A model generated the notes under the pieces. It was given only the letters and a program-made list of their open reading frames with translations. It did not search any database and was not told the origin of the DNA. This document shows, in pieces, positions 24,352 through 33,472 of a DNA stretch of 64,000 nt (position 1 is its first letter; every line of letters begins with the position of its first letter). The stretch is from an uncultured Bacteroidales bacterium (GTDB taxonomy: Bacteria; Bacteroidota; Bacteroidia; Bacteroidales; UBA932): NCBI GenBank assembly GCA_900319405.1, contig ONOH01000001.1, positions 1 to 64,000 on the forward strand, given 5' to 3'. The translations under genes were made by a program, and so were the position numbers.

Positions 24352-25773
24352 ATGAAACACAAATTTTTACTGGCCACAGCACTGCTGGCCGCCGCCTGCA
24401 CCGTAAAAGCCCCCGCCCCTTACGGCCCCTGCCCCACCCCCGCCCAGGTGGAGTGGCAGCGGATGGAGACCAATTTCTTTGTCCACTTCGGCCCCAACAC
24501 CTTTTCCGGGAAGGAGTGGGGAGACGGAACCGAACCGGAAGACATGTTCCATCCCAGCGAAATGGATTGCCGCCAGTGGGTCCGGGTGGCCCGCGACGCC
24601 GGTTTCAAGGGCGTCATCCTTACAGCCAAGCACCATGACGGCTTCTGCCTCTGGCCCAACCCCGTAAGCCGCCATACGGTGCGGGAATCGTCCTGGAAAA
24701 ACGGCGAAGGAGACGTACTGAAGGACCTTTCCGAGGCCTGTGCCGAATATGGCCTGGGCCTGGGCATATACATCTCTCCCTGGGACCGCTTCGACCCCCA
24801 CTACGGCACCCCGGAGTACAACCGGGTGTTTGAGGAGACCCTCCGGAGCGCCCTGGGCGGCTACGGACCCGTGTTTGAACAGTGGTTCGACGGCGCCTGC
24901 GGGGAAGGCCCCAACGGAAAGCGCCAGGAATACGACTGGCCCCTGTACTACAAAACCGTCTTCGACCTGCAGCCCGATGCCATCGTGTTCAGTGACGTCG
25001 GCCCCGGCTGCCGCTGGGTAGGCAACGAAAGGGGAGTGGCCGGCCGCACCTCCTGGTCCACGTATGAAACGGCCAACTTTGTGCCCGGAATCGACAGCCC
25101 CAAACGCGAGGCCAAGAACGAAGGTATCCGCGGCGGCTCGCTTTGGGTTCCGTCCGAATCCGATGTCTCCATTCGCCCCGGCTGGTTCTGGAGGGAGTCG
25201 GAAAACGACCAGGTAAAGAGCCTTCAGGACCTTCTGGGAATCTATTACACCAGCGTGGGACGCAATTCCCTGCTGCTGCTGAACGTTCCGCCCGACACCC
25301 GCGGCCGCATCCATGAGGCCGACTCGGCCCGCCTGATGGAATGGCGCGGGGCCCTGGACAGGATCTTCTCCGTCAACCTGGCCGAGGGCGGAAAGGTGGA
25401 GGCGACCGCCCGTCGCGGAAGGGCCTTCTCGGAGAGCGCCCTCCTGGACGAGGACTACCACCGCTACTGGGCCGTTCCGGACAACGTGCTCACCCCCGGC
25501 TTCACCCTTACGCTCCCCGAGGAGCGCACCTTCAACCGCATCGTGCTGCAGGAATATATCCCGCTGGGCCAGCGTGTGGCCGCTTTTGAAGTGGAGGTGT
25601 TCAGGAACGGAGCGTGGGAAAAGGTGGCGCAGGAAACCACCATCGGCTACAAGCGCATCCTCCTCATTCCCACCGTCACCGCCAGCGCCGTGCGCGTCCG
25701 CATCACGGAGGCCGATGCCTGCCCCGTCCTGAACCGGATCGCCCTGTACCAGGACGACATCTATCAGTTATGA
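24352..25773 (+). CDS. GH29 alpha-L-fucosidase, lipoprotein, 473 aa
   Basis: A lipoprotein signal (LLATALLAAAC) gives Cys16, so the enzyme is periplasmic or surface-exposed. Catalytic domain signatures of GH29: NFFVHFGPNTF (41-51), GFKGVILTAKHHDGFCLWP (split, 84-102), WDRFDPHYG, and VFEQWFDGACG with the predicted nucleophile Asp180. The sequence around it resembles the B-type (linkage-specific 1,3/1,4-fucosidase) group. Residues about 355-473 form a beta-rich, discoidin-like C-terminal domain. It overlaps the sulfatase-maturase gene by 4 nt (ATGA). Together with three sulfatases this points to fucosylated, sulfated glycans such as mucin O-glycans or algal fucans. Confidence 0.88.
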   Translation: MKHKFLLATALLAAACTVKAPAPYGPCPTPAQVEWQRMETNFFVHFGPNTFSGKEWGDGTEPEDMFHPSEMDCRQWVRVARDAGFKGVILTAKHHDGFCLWPNPVSRHTVRESSWKNGEGDVLKDLSEACAEYGLGLGIYISPWDRFDPHYGTPEYNRVFEETLRSALGGYGPVFEQWFDGACGEGPNGKRQEYDWPLYYKTVFDLQPDAIVFSDVGPGCRWVGNERGVAGRTSWSTYETANFVPGIDSPKREAKNEGIRGGSLWVPSESDVSIRPGWFWRESENDQVKSLQDLLGIYYTSVGRNSLLLLNVPPDTRGRIHEADSARLMEWRGALDRIFSVNLAEGGKVEATARRGRAFSESALLDEDYHRYWAVPDNVLTPGFTLTLPEERTFNRIVLQEYIPLGQRVAAFEVEVFRNGAWEKVAQETTIGYKRILLIPTVTASAVRVRITEADACPVLNRIALYQDDIYQL

Positions 25774-26996
25774 GGCCCCCGGGGCAGACCATCCCGCTGG
25801 AGGATGCCGCACGCCTGAGCGGTCCGCTGGCCTTCAACCTCATGTTCAAGCCGGCCGGCTCGCTGTGCAACCTGGGCTGCTCCTATTGCTATTACCTGGA
25901 CAAGGCGGAGCTCTACGGCGGCCGGGAACCGCGGATGAGCCTGGAGGTGCTGGAACAGGTGACGCGGGCCTATATCGAGGCCAATGACGTGCCCGAGGTC
26001 CAGTTTGTCTGGCACGGCGGAGAGCCCCTCCTGATGGGGCCGGATTTCTTCCGGAAGGCCGTGGAGTTTCAGCACAAATACGCCGGAGGGAAAACCGTCT
26101 TCAACTCCGTCCAGACCAACGGAACGCTGCTCACCCCGGAATGGGCCCGCTTTTTCCGTGAGAACGACTTCCTGGTAGGCCTTTCCCTGGACGGGCCGCA
26201 GGACATCCACGACCGTTACCGCCTGGACCGGGGCGGCGCGCCCACTTTTCAGCGGGTGATGGCGGGGCTTCGCCTGCTCAGGGAAGAGGGCGTGGAATTC
26301 AACACCCTCAGTACGGTGAACCGCGCCTCGGAAGGCCGGGGAGCGGAGGTGTATGCCTTTCTCAAGGAGGCAGGAAGCCATTTTATGCAGTTCCTGCCGG
26401 TGATGGAGTTTGTGCGCCTGAAAGGGAAAAAGGCCCGTCCGGAAATTGTGGAGCCGATGGCCGAAGGCGCTACTCCGGCGTTCTGGTCGGTATCGGCCGG
26501 GGGCTTCGGCCGCTTTCTGTGCGATGTCTTCGACAGCTGGATCAAGGCCGATGTGGGGCAGTACTATGTGCAGCTTTTCGACTCGGCCCTTTCGGCCTGG
26601 TGCGGCCAGCGGGAAGGGGTCTGTGTGTTCGGACGCACGTGCAGCGGCAATGCCGTCATCGAACACAACGGAGACCTGTATGCCTGCGACCATTTTGTCT
26701 ATCCCCGCTATCGGCTGGGCAATGTACTCCAGACGCCCATTCGCGCCCTGATGGCACAGGATAGGGTGGCGGAATTCGCCTACCGGAAATGGACCTCCCT
26801 GCCGCAGCGCTGCCTGCGCTGTCCCTACCTTCCGGCCTGCAATGGGGAATGCCCCCAGCATCGGGACCCCAAGACCGGGGTGAACGCCCTGTGTGAGGGG
26901 TATCGGCTTTTCTTTGACCATGCGGCGCCCTGGCTGGACCGAATGCGGGCCCTCCTCTCCCAAGGCCGCGCCCCCGCCGAGGTGATGCGGGGCTAA
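25770..26996 (+). CDS. Anaerobic sulfatase-maturating enzyme (radical SAM/SPASM)
   Basis: 408 aa cytoplasmic enzyme that oxidises the active-site Cys/Ser of sulfatases to formylglycine without oxygen. The radical SAM cluster motif is CNLGCSYCYYL (Cys33, 37, 40). QFVWHGGEPLLMG follows. The C-terminal SPASM cysteines for two more clusters appear in CVFGRTCSGN and CLRCPYLPACNGECPQHR. The ATG at 25770 overlaps the fucosidase stop; the longer frame upstream lies inside the fucosidase gene. It converges on the sulfatase operon with 5 nt between stop codons. All three sulfatases have Ser at the modified position, so this enzyme is their obligate partner by the known biology of the family. Confidence 0.92.
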   Translation: MRPPGQTIPLEDAARLSGPLAFNLMFKPAGSLCNLGCSYCYYLDKAELYGGREPRMSLEVLEQVTRAYIEANDVPEVQFVWHGGEPLLMGPDFFRKAVEFQHKYAGGKTVFNSVQTNGTLLTPEWARFFRENDFLVGLSLDGPQDIHDRYRLDRGGAPTFQRVMAGLRLLREEGVEFNTLSTVNRASEGRGAEVYAFLKEAGSHFMQFLPVMEFVRLKGKKARPEIVEPMAEGATPAFWSVSAGGFGRFLCDVFDSWIKADVGQYYVQLFDSALSAWCGQREGVCVFGRTCSGNAVIEHNGDLYACDHFVYPRYRLGNVLQTPIRALMAQDRVAEFAYRKWTSLPQRCLRCPYLPACNGECPQHRDPKTGVNALCEGYRLFFDHAAPWLDRMRALLSQGRAPAEVMRG

Positions 26997-27001
26997 ATAC
27001 C

Positions 27002-28540
27002 TTAACGCCTTTCCCTTTCTTGCGTCAGAATCTCCTGCATCCGTTCCACGATGTCCGGGTGCAGCTGTGCCACGTCGCTGCGCTCGGCGGGGTCTGAGAG
27101 CAGGTCAAAGAGCTGGGGCTCCGGCAGGAAGCCGAGCTCTATGCCGGGGGCCCAGGAGTAGCTGAGCGGGCCGTTGCTGGGCTCGATGTACTTCCAGTGG
27201 GCCGTGCGCACGCTCAGGGCGCGGTTATTGGCCTGGGCTATCACATAGTCACGGCCCACCGGGTCTTCTCCCAGCCAGGCCTCCAGGGCACCCTGACTGT
27301 CCGGGGCCGCTCCGCGGGGCAGGCGGGCCTCCAGCAAGCCGGCAAAGGACGCGAACAGGTCCACGTGGGAGACCAGGGCGTCCGAGACGACGCCTGCAGG
27401 AACCCGTCCGGGCCAGCGCACCAGCGCCGGCACCCTGGCCCCCGCCTCGTACACCGTGTATTTGTTCCCCCTCAGCTGCCCGGAAGGGTCGTGTCCGTTC
27501 AGCAGTTCCCGAGCCTGGTCTTGGTAGCCGTCGTCCAGGACGGGGCCGTTGTCGCTGGTGACAATCAGGAGGGTATTTTCCTCCAGTCCCAGCTCCCGGA
27601 GCCGTCGCATCACCTCTCCTACCGTCCAGTCAAACTCCACGATGGCATCGCCGCGAAGGCCCATTCCGCTCTTGCCGCGGAAGCGCTCGTGCGGAAAACG
27701 GGGCACATGCACATCGTTGGTGGCCAGGTACAGGAAGAAGGGCCGGTCGCGGTTCTCGCTGATAAAGTCCAGCGCATGGGTGGTGAGGGAATCGGCAATG
27801 TTCTCGTCTTTCCAGAGGGCCTTTCCACCGCCCCGCATATAGCCGATTCGGCCTATCCCGTTCACGATGGCCTGGTTGTGTCCCACCGACGACTGCAGGT
27901 TGTACAGCAGTTCGGGATGGTCCTTGGCCAACGGCTCCCCTTCAAAAGGCTGCCGGTAGCTCACCTCGATGGGGGCCGAAGGGTCCCAGCCGGCTACGCA
28001 TCCGTTTTCGATGAAAACGCAGGGAACGCGATCTCCGGTGGCTGCCATAATATAGGAATAGTCAAAGCCGATATCCCCCGGCCCCATCGGAAGCGGGGCG
28101 TTCCAGTCCTGCTCGCCGCCCTTGTCTCCCAGCCCCAGGTGCCATTTCCCGACGGCCCCCGTGGTGTAGCCGGCGTTTTTGAAAAGATCGGCCAGGGTAT
28201 ACTGCTCCGGGCGGATGATCATCCCGGCGTCTCCCACGGCTACGCCCGTGTCTTCCCGGCGCCAGGGATACTGTCCGGTCAGGAGCGAGTAGCGGGAAGG
28301 GGTTGATACCGAGGCGCTTGCATAGGCATTTCCAAATCGCATTCCCTCGGCGGCCAGCCGGTCCACGTGGGGCGTGGACAGGTTCAGCGCACCGTAGCAG
28401 CCCAGGTCTCCGTAGCCCAGGTCATCGGCCAGGATGATGACTACGTTCGGCAGCGGCCGGGCGGTTTTTTCGGGGCCCGTTCCGCAGGAGGCGGCCGCAG
28501 CGGCCCCTGTGAGGGAAAGCAACAGTTGGGATTTGTTCAT
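27002..28540 (-). CDS. Family S1 sulfatase 1, lipoprotein, 512 aa
   Basis: Sulfate-ester hydrolase; mature enzyme in the periplasm or on the surface after a lipoprotein signal (LTGAAAAASC, Cys19). N-terminal metal site VVIILADDLGYGDLGCYG (32-49). Formylglycine motif VSTPSRYSLLTG (78-89), with Ser79 as the residue to be modified (S-x-P-x-R), a Ser-type enzyme. Further sites: GKWHLG and the IVTSDNGP metal block. Last gene of the susC-susD-sulfatase operon; its start overlaps the preceding sulfatase gene by 4 nt (ATGA). Substrate position (galactose, GlcNAc, fucose) cannot be read from the sequence. Confidence 0.9.
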   Translation of the reverse strand: MNKSQLLLSLTGAAAAASCGTGPEKTARPLPNVVIILADDLGYGDLGCYGALNLSTPHVDRLAAEGMRFGNAYASASVSTPSRYSLLTGQYPWRREDTGVAVGDAGMIIRPEQYTLADLFKNAGYTTGAVGKWHLGLGDKGGEQDWNAPLPMGPGDIGFDYSYIMAATGDRVPCVFIENGCVAGWDPSAPIEVSYRQPFEGEPLAKDHPELLYNLQSSVGHNQAIVNGIGRIGYMRGGGKALWKDENIADSLTTHALDFISENRDRPFFLYLATNDVHVPRFPHERFRGKSGMGLRGDAIVEFDWTVGEVMRRLRELGLEENTLLIVTSDNGPVLDDGYQDQARELLNGHDPSGQLRGNKYTVYEAGARVPALVRWPGRVPAGVVSDALVSHVDLFASFAGLLEARLPRGAAPDSQGALEAWLGEDPVGRDYVIAQANNRALSVRTAHWKYIEPSNGPLSYSWAPGIELGFLPEPQLFDLLSDPAERSDVAQLHPDIVERMQEILTQERERR

Positions 28541-29997
28541 TCTCCTTTGATGACGGGGAAGTCCGGGTTGGGCCGATGCGCGCTGTCCATCAGGGCCTTC
28601 AGGGCGGCGGTGCGCTCGGGGAAGGCCTGCGACAGGTCTTTCGTTTCCCCGGGGTCTTCGTCCAGGTTATACAGCTCCAGCCGGGCGTTTTCTTCCCGGA
28701 TGTTCATGTGCACCAGTTTCCAGGGACCTTGCCGGAGGGCCTGTCGGCCGCCCAGTTCCTGGAACTCGAAGTACAGGTAGTCGTGCTCTTTCTGTCCTTT
28801 GCCGCCGGTGAGCGTGGGAACGAGGCTCACCCCGTCCATCCCTTCCGGACTGCCGGAGCCGCTGAGCTCCCGGAAAGTAGGCATCAGGTCCCAGAAGGAG
28901 CCCATAAAATCGTTTTCCGTTCCCGGGTCGATGTGCCCGGGCCAGCAGAAAATGGTGGGAACGCGGATGCCGCCTTCATAGACATCCCGCTTGTAGCCCC
29001 TCCAGGGCCCGTTGCTGTCGAAGAAGTCGGGGTCGGCCCCGCCTTCGCGGTGCGGACCGTTGTCGCTGCTGAAGATGATGAGCGTGTTCTCGTACAGCCC
29101 CCGTTCCTTCAGGCGCGCCACCAGCTCTCCCACATAGTTGTCCAGGCGGGTGACCATGGCGGCAAAGGCGGCGTGGGGATGCTCCTGGGCGATATAGTCT
29201 CCTTTCAGGAAGTACGGATCCCCGGGGCGGGCGCCGTTGTAGGGGTTCTCCGGGTATCGGCCCCGGAAGCCCTGCATGATGCTGTCTTCCGGCACCAGCA
29301 GTTCGGCGTGCGGGATGGTGGTGGGGTACCACAGGAAGAAGGGCTTGCCCTCCGCTGCGGCCTTGTCCAGGAATTCCAGCGCCTTGGCGTGAATCAGATC
29401 CGGGGCATAGGAGCCGCTGCCGTAGCTGTCGTCATTCCGGTTGTCCGGAAGGTCTATGCGCCGCTCGTTCTCCCAGAGATGGTCCGGATAATAACTGTGG
29501 GCCAGCAGCTGGCAGTTGTAGCCGTAGAATGTGTCCACGCCCTGCGCCCGCGGGTCTCCGCTGGTGCCCACAAATCCCAGTCCCCACTTTCCGAAGACAC
29601 CGGTGGCATAGCCGGCCGAGCGGAAGTCATGAAAGAGGGTTTGCGCTCCCTCGGGGAGAGGGAACTGGCCTTCGGGCTTCATCTCGCGGTTGCCCCGGAT
29701 GGCGGTATGGCCGCTGTGGGTCCCCGTCACCAGGCACGAGCGCGAAGGGGCACTCACCGTGGTGCCGCTGTAAAACTGCGTAAAGCGCATCCCTTCCGCC
29801 GCCAGGGCATCGATGTTGGGGGTGGAGAATCGCTCCTGTCCGAAGCAGGACAGGTCTCCCCAACCCAGGTCGTCGGCCAGGATGAACACCACATTGGGTG
29901 CGGGGGGCTTGCTCCCCTGCTCCGATGCGCAGGAGCCGGCCGACAGCGCGGCTCCTGTAAGCATCAGCCATTCAGTTCTTTTCCGAAATCGGGTCAT
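28537..29997 (-). CDS. Family S1 sulfatase 2, lipoprotein, 486 aa
   Basis: Lipoprotein-type N-terminus (MLTGAALSAGSC, Cys23 of the longer start). Metal site VVFILADDLGWGDLSCFG (36-53). Formylglycine motif VSAPSRSCLVTGTHSGHT (81-98) with Ser82, Ser-type. GKWGLGFVG and IIFSSDNGPHREGG are further catalytic/metal blocks. Middle of three consecutive sulfatases; the start overlaps sulfatase 3 by 26 nt. The sequence style (GLGFVGTSGDP, then GVDTFYGYN) resembles galactose-type arylsulfatases of the S1_15/16/20 kind, which I cannot resolve by eye. Confidence 0.9.
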   Translation of the reverse strand: MTRFRKRTEWLMLTGAALSAGSCASEQGSKPPAPNVVFILADDLGWGDLSCFGQERFSTPNIDALAAEGMRFTQFYSGTTVSAPSRSCLVTGTHSGHTAIRGNREMKPEGQFPLPEGAQTLFHDFRSAGYATGVFGKWGLGFVGTSGDPRAQGVDTFYGYNCQLLAHSYYPDHLWENERRIDLPDNRNDDSYGSGSYAPDLIHAKALEFLDKAAAEGKPFFLWYPTTIPHAELLVPEDSIMQGFRGRYPENPYNGARPGDPYFLKGDYIAQEHPHAAFAAMVTRLDNYVGELVARLKERGLYENTLIIFSSDNGPHREGGADPDFFDSNGPWRGYKRDVYEGGIRVPTIFCWPGHIDPGTENDFMGSFWDLMPTFRELSGSGSPEGMDGVSLVPTLTGGKGQKEHDYLYFEFQELGGRQALRQGPWKLVHMNIREENARLELYNLDEDPGETKDLSQAFPERTAALKALMDSAHRPNPDFPVIKGE

Positions 29998-31657
29998 CGT
30001 AAAGCGTTTGCAGACGAATCAGTTCTTTGTGGAGTTCTCCGGTCACTTTTTCCGTTCCGGGCTCTCCGTAGATGTTTTTCAACTGCAGGGGGTCCTTCTC
30101 CAGGTCGAAGAGTTCCCATTCGTCTATGTCATTGTAAAAGTGCATCAGCGAGTAGCGCTCCGTGCGCACGCCGTAGTGCCGGCGGACGGAGTGCTCGGCC
30201 GGATATTCGTAGTAGTGGTAGTACAGGCTCTTGCGCCAGCCCTTCCCTTCGGTGGTGGGCACCCCGGAGGGCTTCTGTCCCAGCAGCAGCGGCAGGAAGC
30301 TCTCTCCCTGGATGTCTTCGGGGATGGCCAGGCCGGCCATATCCAGAATGCTGGGGGCATAGTCGATGTTCTGCACAAGCTCGTCGATGTCGTTGCTCCG
30401 GTGGCCGAAGTCCGCCCCCAGGACGCGGGTGCGGCCCGGAGCGGCCTTGACGGGCTTTCCACCCGGCATACGCACCAGAAGCGGCGTGCGGAAGCTTTCC
30501 TCGTACATAAAGCGCTTGTCAAAATAGCCGTGCTCTCCCATATAGAAGCCCTGGTCGGAGGTGTAGATAATCACTGTATTCTCCAGCAAGCCGTTGTCTT
30601 CCAGGTATTTATAGACCCGTCCCACATTGCGGTCCACGGAGCGGATGACACTGCAATAGTCCCGCATATACCGCTGGTATTTCCACTCATGCAGAGCCTT
30701 CCCTTCCAGTTTTTCTTCCTTGAACTTGGCGATGATGGGATCGTAATAGGCATCCCAGGCGGCCTGCTGCGCGGCGTTCATCCGGCCGGGGACCAGCTCT
30801 CCGGGAGGGAGGTCCCGGCGGTACAGGTCCCGTCCGTACCTTTCCAGGTTCGGGCGGTCCGGGGTGTGGATTTCCCCTTCCCTGTCGGCCATCTTGAGGT
30901 CGTAGACCAGGTTCATATCCTTGATGATGCTCATCTCCTGCAGGGCGGCGGCCTCTCGGGTAGCGTAATCATCGTAGAAAGTTTCCGGGAGGGGGAAGAC
31001 AGCCTCGTCGAAGGCCCCCAGGTCCTGCAGGTCCGGCATCCAGCTCCGGTGGGGTGCCTTGTAATGCAGGAACAGGCAGAAGGGCTTTTCCCTGTCCCGG
31101 GAATCCAGCCATTCAAAGGCTACGTCGGTGGTGATGTCGGTGCAGTAGCCTTCCCGTACCAGGCGCTCTCCGTTCCGGATGAAAACGGGGTTGTAGTAGT
31201 CTCCCTGGCCGGTGAGGATGTCCCAGTAGTCAAAGCCCACGGGTTCGCTCACCAGGTGCCACTTGCCCACCATCGCGGTCTGGTATCCGCCCGCTCCCAG
31301 GAGTTTGGGAAGGGTTTGCTGGCTGCCGTCGAAGATGCCATTCTCGTTGTTGGTGAAGCCGTTCTTGTGGCTGTGCTTGCCCGTGAGCATACAGGCCCGG
31401 GAAGGGCCGCTCAGGGAGTTGGCTACAAAACTGTTGGTGAAACGGGCTCCTTCATCGGCCAGGCGGTCGATGTTGGGCGTCTGCATGAAGCGGCGGTCAT
31501 AGGCGCTGATGGTCTGGTACGAGTGGTCGTCGCACATAATGTACACCACATTCAGCGGCCGCGGGACAGTTTGCTTTTCGGCATCTCCCCCGCAGGAGAC
31601 GGCGGCCGCCGTGGCCGCCGCCCCCGTGAGGGAAAGCAATAGTCTGGACCTGTCCAT
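29972..31657 (-). CDS. Family S1 sulfatase 3, lipoprotein, 561 aa
   Basis: Signal LLLSLTGAAATAAAVSC gives a lipid-modified Cys22. Metal site VVYIMCDDHSYQTISAYD. Formylglycine motif LSGPSRACMLTGKHSHKNG (82-100) with Ser83, Ser-type. VGKWHL and IIYTSDQGFYMGEHG are the other metal/substrate blocks. The sequence around TISAYDRRFMQTPNID and SDQGFY resembles N-acetylglucosamine-6-O-sulfatases (S1_11 type), a sub-family suggestion only. ATG at 31657 shares its A with the susD stop (TAATG), so translation is coupled; a GTG/ATG further up would lie inside susD. Confidence 0.9.
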   Translation of the reverse strand: MDRSRLLLSLTGAAATAAAVSCGGDAEKQTVPRPLNVVYIMCDDHSYQTISAYDRRFMQTPNIDRLADEGARFTNSFVANSLSGPSRACMLTGKHSHKNGFTNNENGIFDGSQQTLPKLLGAGGYQTAMVGKWHLVSEPVGFDYWDILTGQGDYYNPVFIRNGERLVREGYCTDITTDVAFEWLDSRDREKPFCLFLHYKAPHRSWMPDLQDLGAFDEAVFPLPETFYDDYATREAAALQEMSIIKDMNLVYDLKMADREGEIHTPDRPNLERYGRDLYRRDLPPGELVPGRMNAAQQAAWDAYYDPIIAKFKEEKLEGKALHEWKYQRYMRDYCSVIRSVDRNVGRVYKYLEDNGLLENTVIIYTSDQGFYMGEHGYFDKRFMYEESFRTPLLVRMPGGKPVKAAPGRTRVLGADFGHRSNDIDELVQNIDYAPSILDMAGLAIPEDIQGESFLPLLLGQKPSGVPTTEGKGWRKSLYYHYYEYPAEHSVRRHYGVRTERYSLMHFYNDIDEWELFDLEKDPLQLKNIYGEPGTEKVTGELHKELIRLQTLYDDPISEKN

Positions 31658-33465
31658 TACCAGCCGGGATTCTGCTGCCACTGGTTACCGGTCAGGGTAA
31701 GGAGGCGCTGCTGGAACGGAAGGAGGTAGTCCCGGCCCGTATTGAACTTGTAACCGCCCGACATCGTTCCCGGAGGAATGGGCACAATGAAGCGGCGGGC
31801 ATCGTTGGGGCTGCCGGTAAGGAAGAGATTGTTGCCCGAGGGCTGGTCATACACCAGTTCGCTGTAGTTGGGCCTCAGGGTAGGCAGGTCGCTTCCCGTG
31901 AAAAGGGCTCCCTGGGGCGTCCAGCCCACCAGAAGGAGATCGGCGGCGGCCCAGCGGGCGATGTCGTAGAAGCGGCGGCCTTCCAGGGCCTGTTCCACGC
32001 GGCGCTCGCGGCGCACAGCCTGTATGTACTTGTCCAGTCCTTTGAACGGGTAATCGGCATCGGTGTTGTACTCGCGGTCGAAGTCTACGCCGGGCATTCC
32101 CACGCGGTCTCGAAGCGGCTTCAGGGCCGATACAATCCTGTCGGCATTGCCGGCGCCGTCCAGTTCGGCGAGGGCCTCGGCATAGTTGAGCAGGACATCG
32201 GCATAGCGGAACTGGATGGCCGGGGTGGCACCCTTGAATTCCGCCTCCAGGTTGCCCGTGTAATCAATCTGGACGTGTTTGAGGATGGCAAAGCCGGTGG
32301 TGCTGTGATGGTGGCCTTCAGCGAACAGCGGCGGAGCCGGCATCCCTTCCGGCATATCCGGACGCAGTACCTGCCCGGGCATCGCTACGGTCTGGGACAG
32401 GCGCGGGTCGCGCACCGTGGGCTTGAGTTCCTCGCCGTAAACGGCCTGCGCGCTTTCGCGGGCTTCGCGGCTGTAGGGCCTTCCGTCGATGGTGAGGTAG
32501 TCGTTCACCAGCGACGAAGTGACGCCTACGCCACCGCCGCCCTTGTTGAGGTAACGGTCCACGTTGTTGCCCACCTGGTCTCCGTCGTAACGCTTGTACC
32601 AGAGTACCTCCTTGTTGTTGTCCAGGTTGGTGGTCTGGAACACTATGCGGTAGTCGTTGAGGGGCTTTCCGGTGTTGTGGATGGCCCAGACACCCCGGTC
32701 CATCACGGCCTTGGCTGCATCGGCCGCTTTCTGGAGGTATTCACGGATCTTGGCATCCGTGACGCTCTTGTCGTAGAAGGCATCGTTCTTGGCTTTGTGG
32801 TATTTCTCCCAGGTGGCTTCGAACAGGGCCACCTCGCTCTTGAGGGCGCGGGCCACATCGCGGTGAATGCGCATGGAAGCGGCGTTGTTTTTCTCTCCCA
32901 GGAGCCGGATGGCTTCGTCCAGGTCTTCCAGAATGAAGTCCGTCACGGCCGTACGGCTGTCCTGTCCCACCTGCATCGCTTCCAGATTGGGATCCAGGGG
33001 TTCCTTCACGATGGCCACTCCGCCATAGTCGCGGAGCAGCTGGTAGTAGTACCAGGCGCGGAAGAAATAAGCCTCGCCGATGAGCTGGTTGTATTCTCCG
33101 GTCTTGTCACAATTGTCCTTGTTGCTCAGCAGGAAGTTGACATTGCGGATGCGGGTGTAGGCGCTCAGGGCCGATGCATTTCCTGCAGACAGGGCGCCGT
33201 TGATGCGGGCGACGGGGGCCGATGCCGCCATATTGTCGCTGTAGGTATCGGAACCGGCGATGTGATTGCCTCCGCCCATTCCGAAGTCCTGGGTACGGAC
33301 GGCCGTCTCGTAGAACTGGTTTACATAGTTCTGGATTTCGCCGGTGGAGCGGAAGGGGTTGTTGGTAGAGAGCACGCCTTCCGGGTCCTTGTCCAGTTTG
33401 AAGCAGGCGGTGGTGGCTGCCGCCAGGGCGATCACGGTCAATATATTGCGTAATTTCATAATCAT
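31657..33465 (-). CDS. SusD/RagB-like glycan-binding lipoprotein, 602 aa
   Basis: Surface lipoprotein that captures oligosaccharides and forms the lid of the SusC channel. Lipobox ALAAATTAC near residue 21. The N-terminal SusD block and TPR-like helices (such as GEAYFFRAWYYYQLLRDYGGV near 125-145) are present. The C-terminal region QFRYADVLLNYAEALAEL and ALEGRRFYDIARW is typical. It sits 7 nt after susC in the same operon. A start at 33465 (MIMK) or 33459 (MK) is equally possible. Confidence 0.93.
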   Translation of the reverse strand: MIMKLRNILTVIALAAATTACFKLDKDPEGVLSTNNPFRSTGEIQNYVNQFYETAVRTQDFGMGGGNHIAGSDTYSDNMAASAPVARINGALSAGNASALSAYTRIRNVNFLLSNKDNCDKTGEYNQLIGEAYFFRAWYYYQLLRDYGGVAIVKEPLDPNLEAMQVGQDSRTAVTDFILEDLDEAIRLLGEKNNAASMRIHRDVARALKSEVALFEATWEKYHKAKNDAFYDKSVTDAKIREYLQKAADAAKAVMDRGVWAIHNTGKPLNDYRIVFQTTNLDNNKEVLWYKRYDGDQVGNNVDRYLNKGGGGVGVTSSLVNDYLTIDGRPYSREARESAQAVYGEELKPTVRDPRLSQTVAMPGQVLRPDMPEGMPAPPLFAEGHHHSTTGFAILKHVQIDYTGNLEAEFKGATPAIQFRYADVLLNYAEALAELDGAGNADRIVSALKPLRDRVGMPGVDFDREYNTDADYPFKGLDKYIQAVRRERRVEQALEGRRFYDIARWAAADLLLVGWTPQGALFTGSDLPTLRPNYSELVYDQPSGNNLFLTGSPNDARRFIVPIPPGTMSGGYKFNTGRDYLLPFQQRLLTLTGNQWQQNPGW

Positions 33466-33472
33466 AGAACGT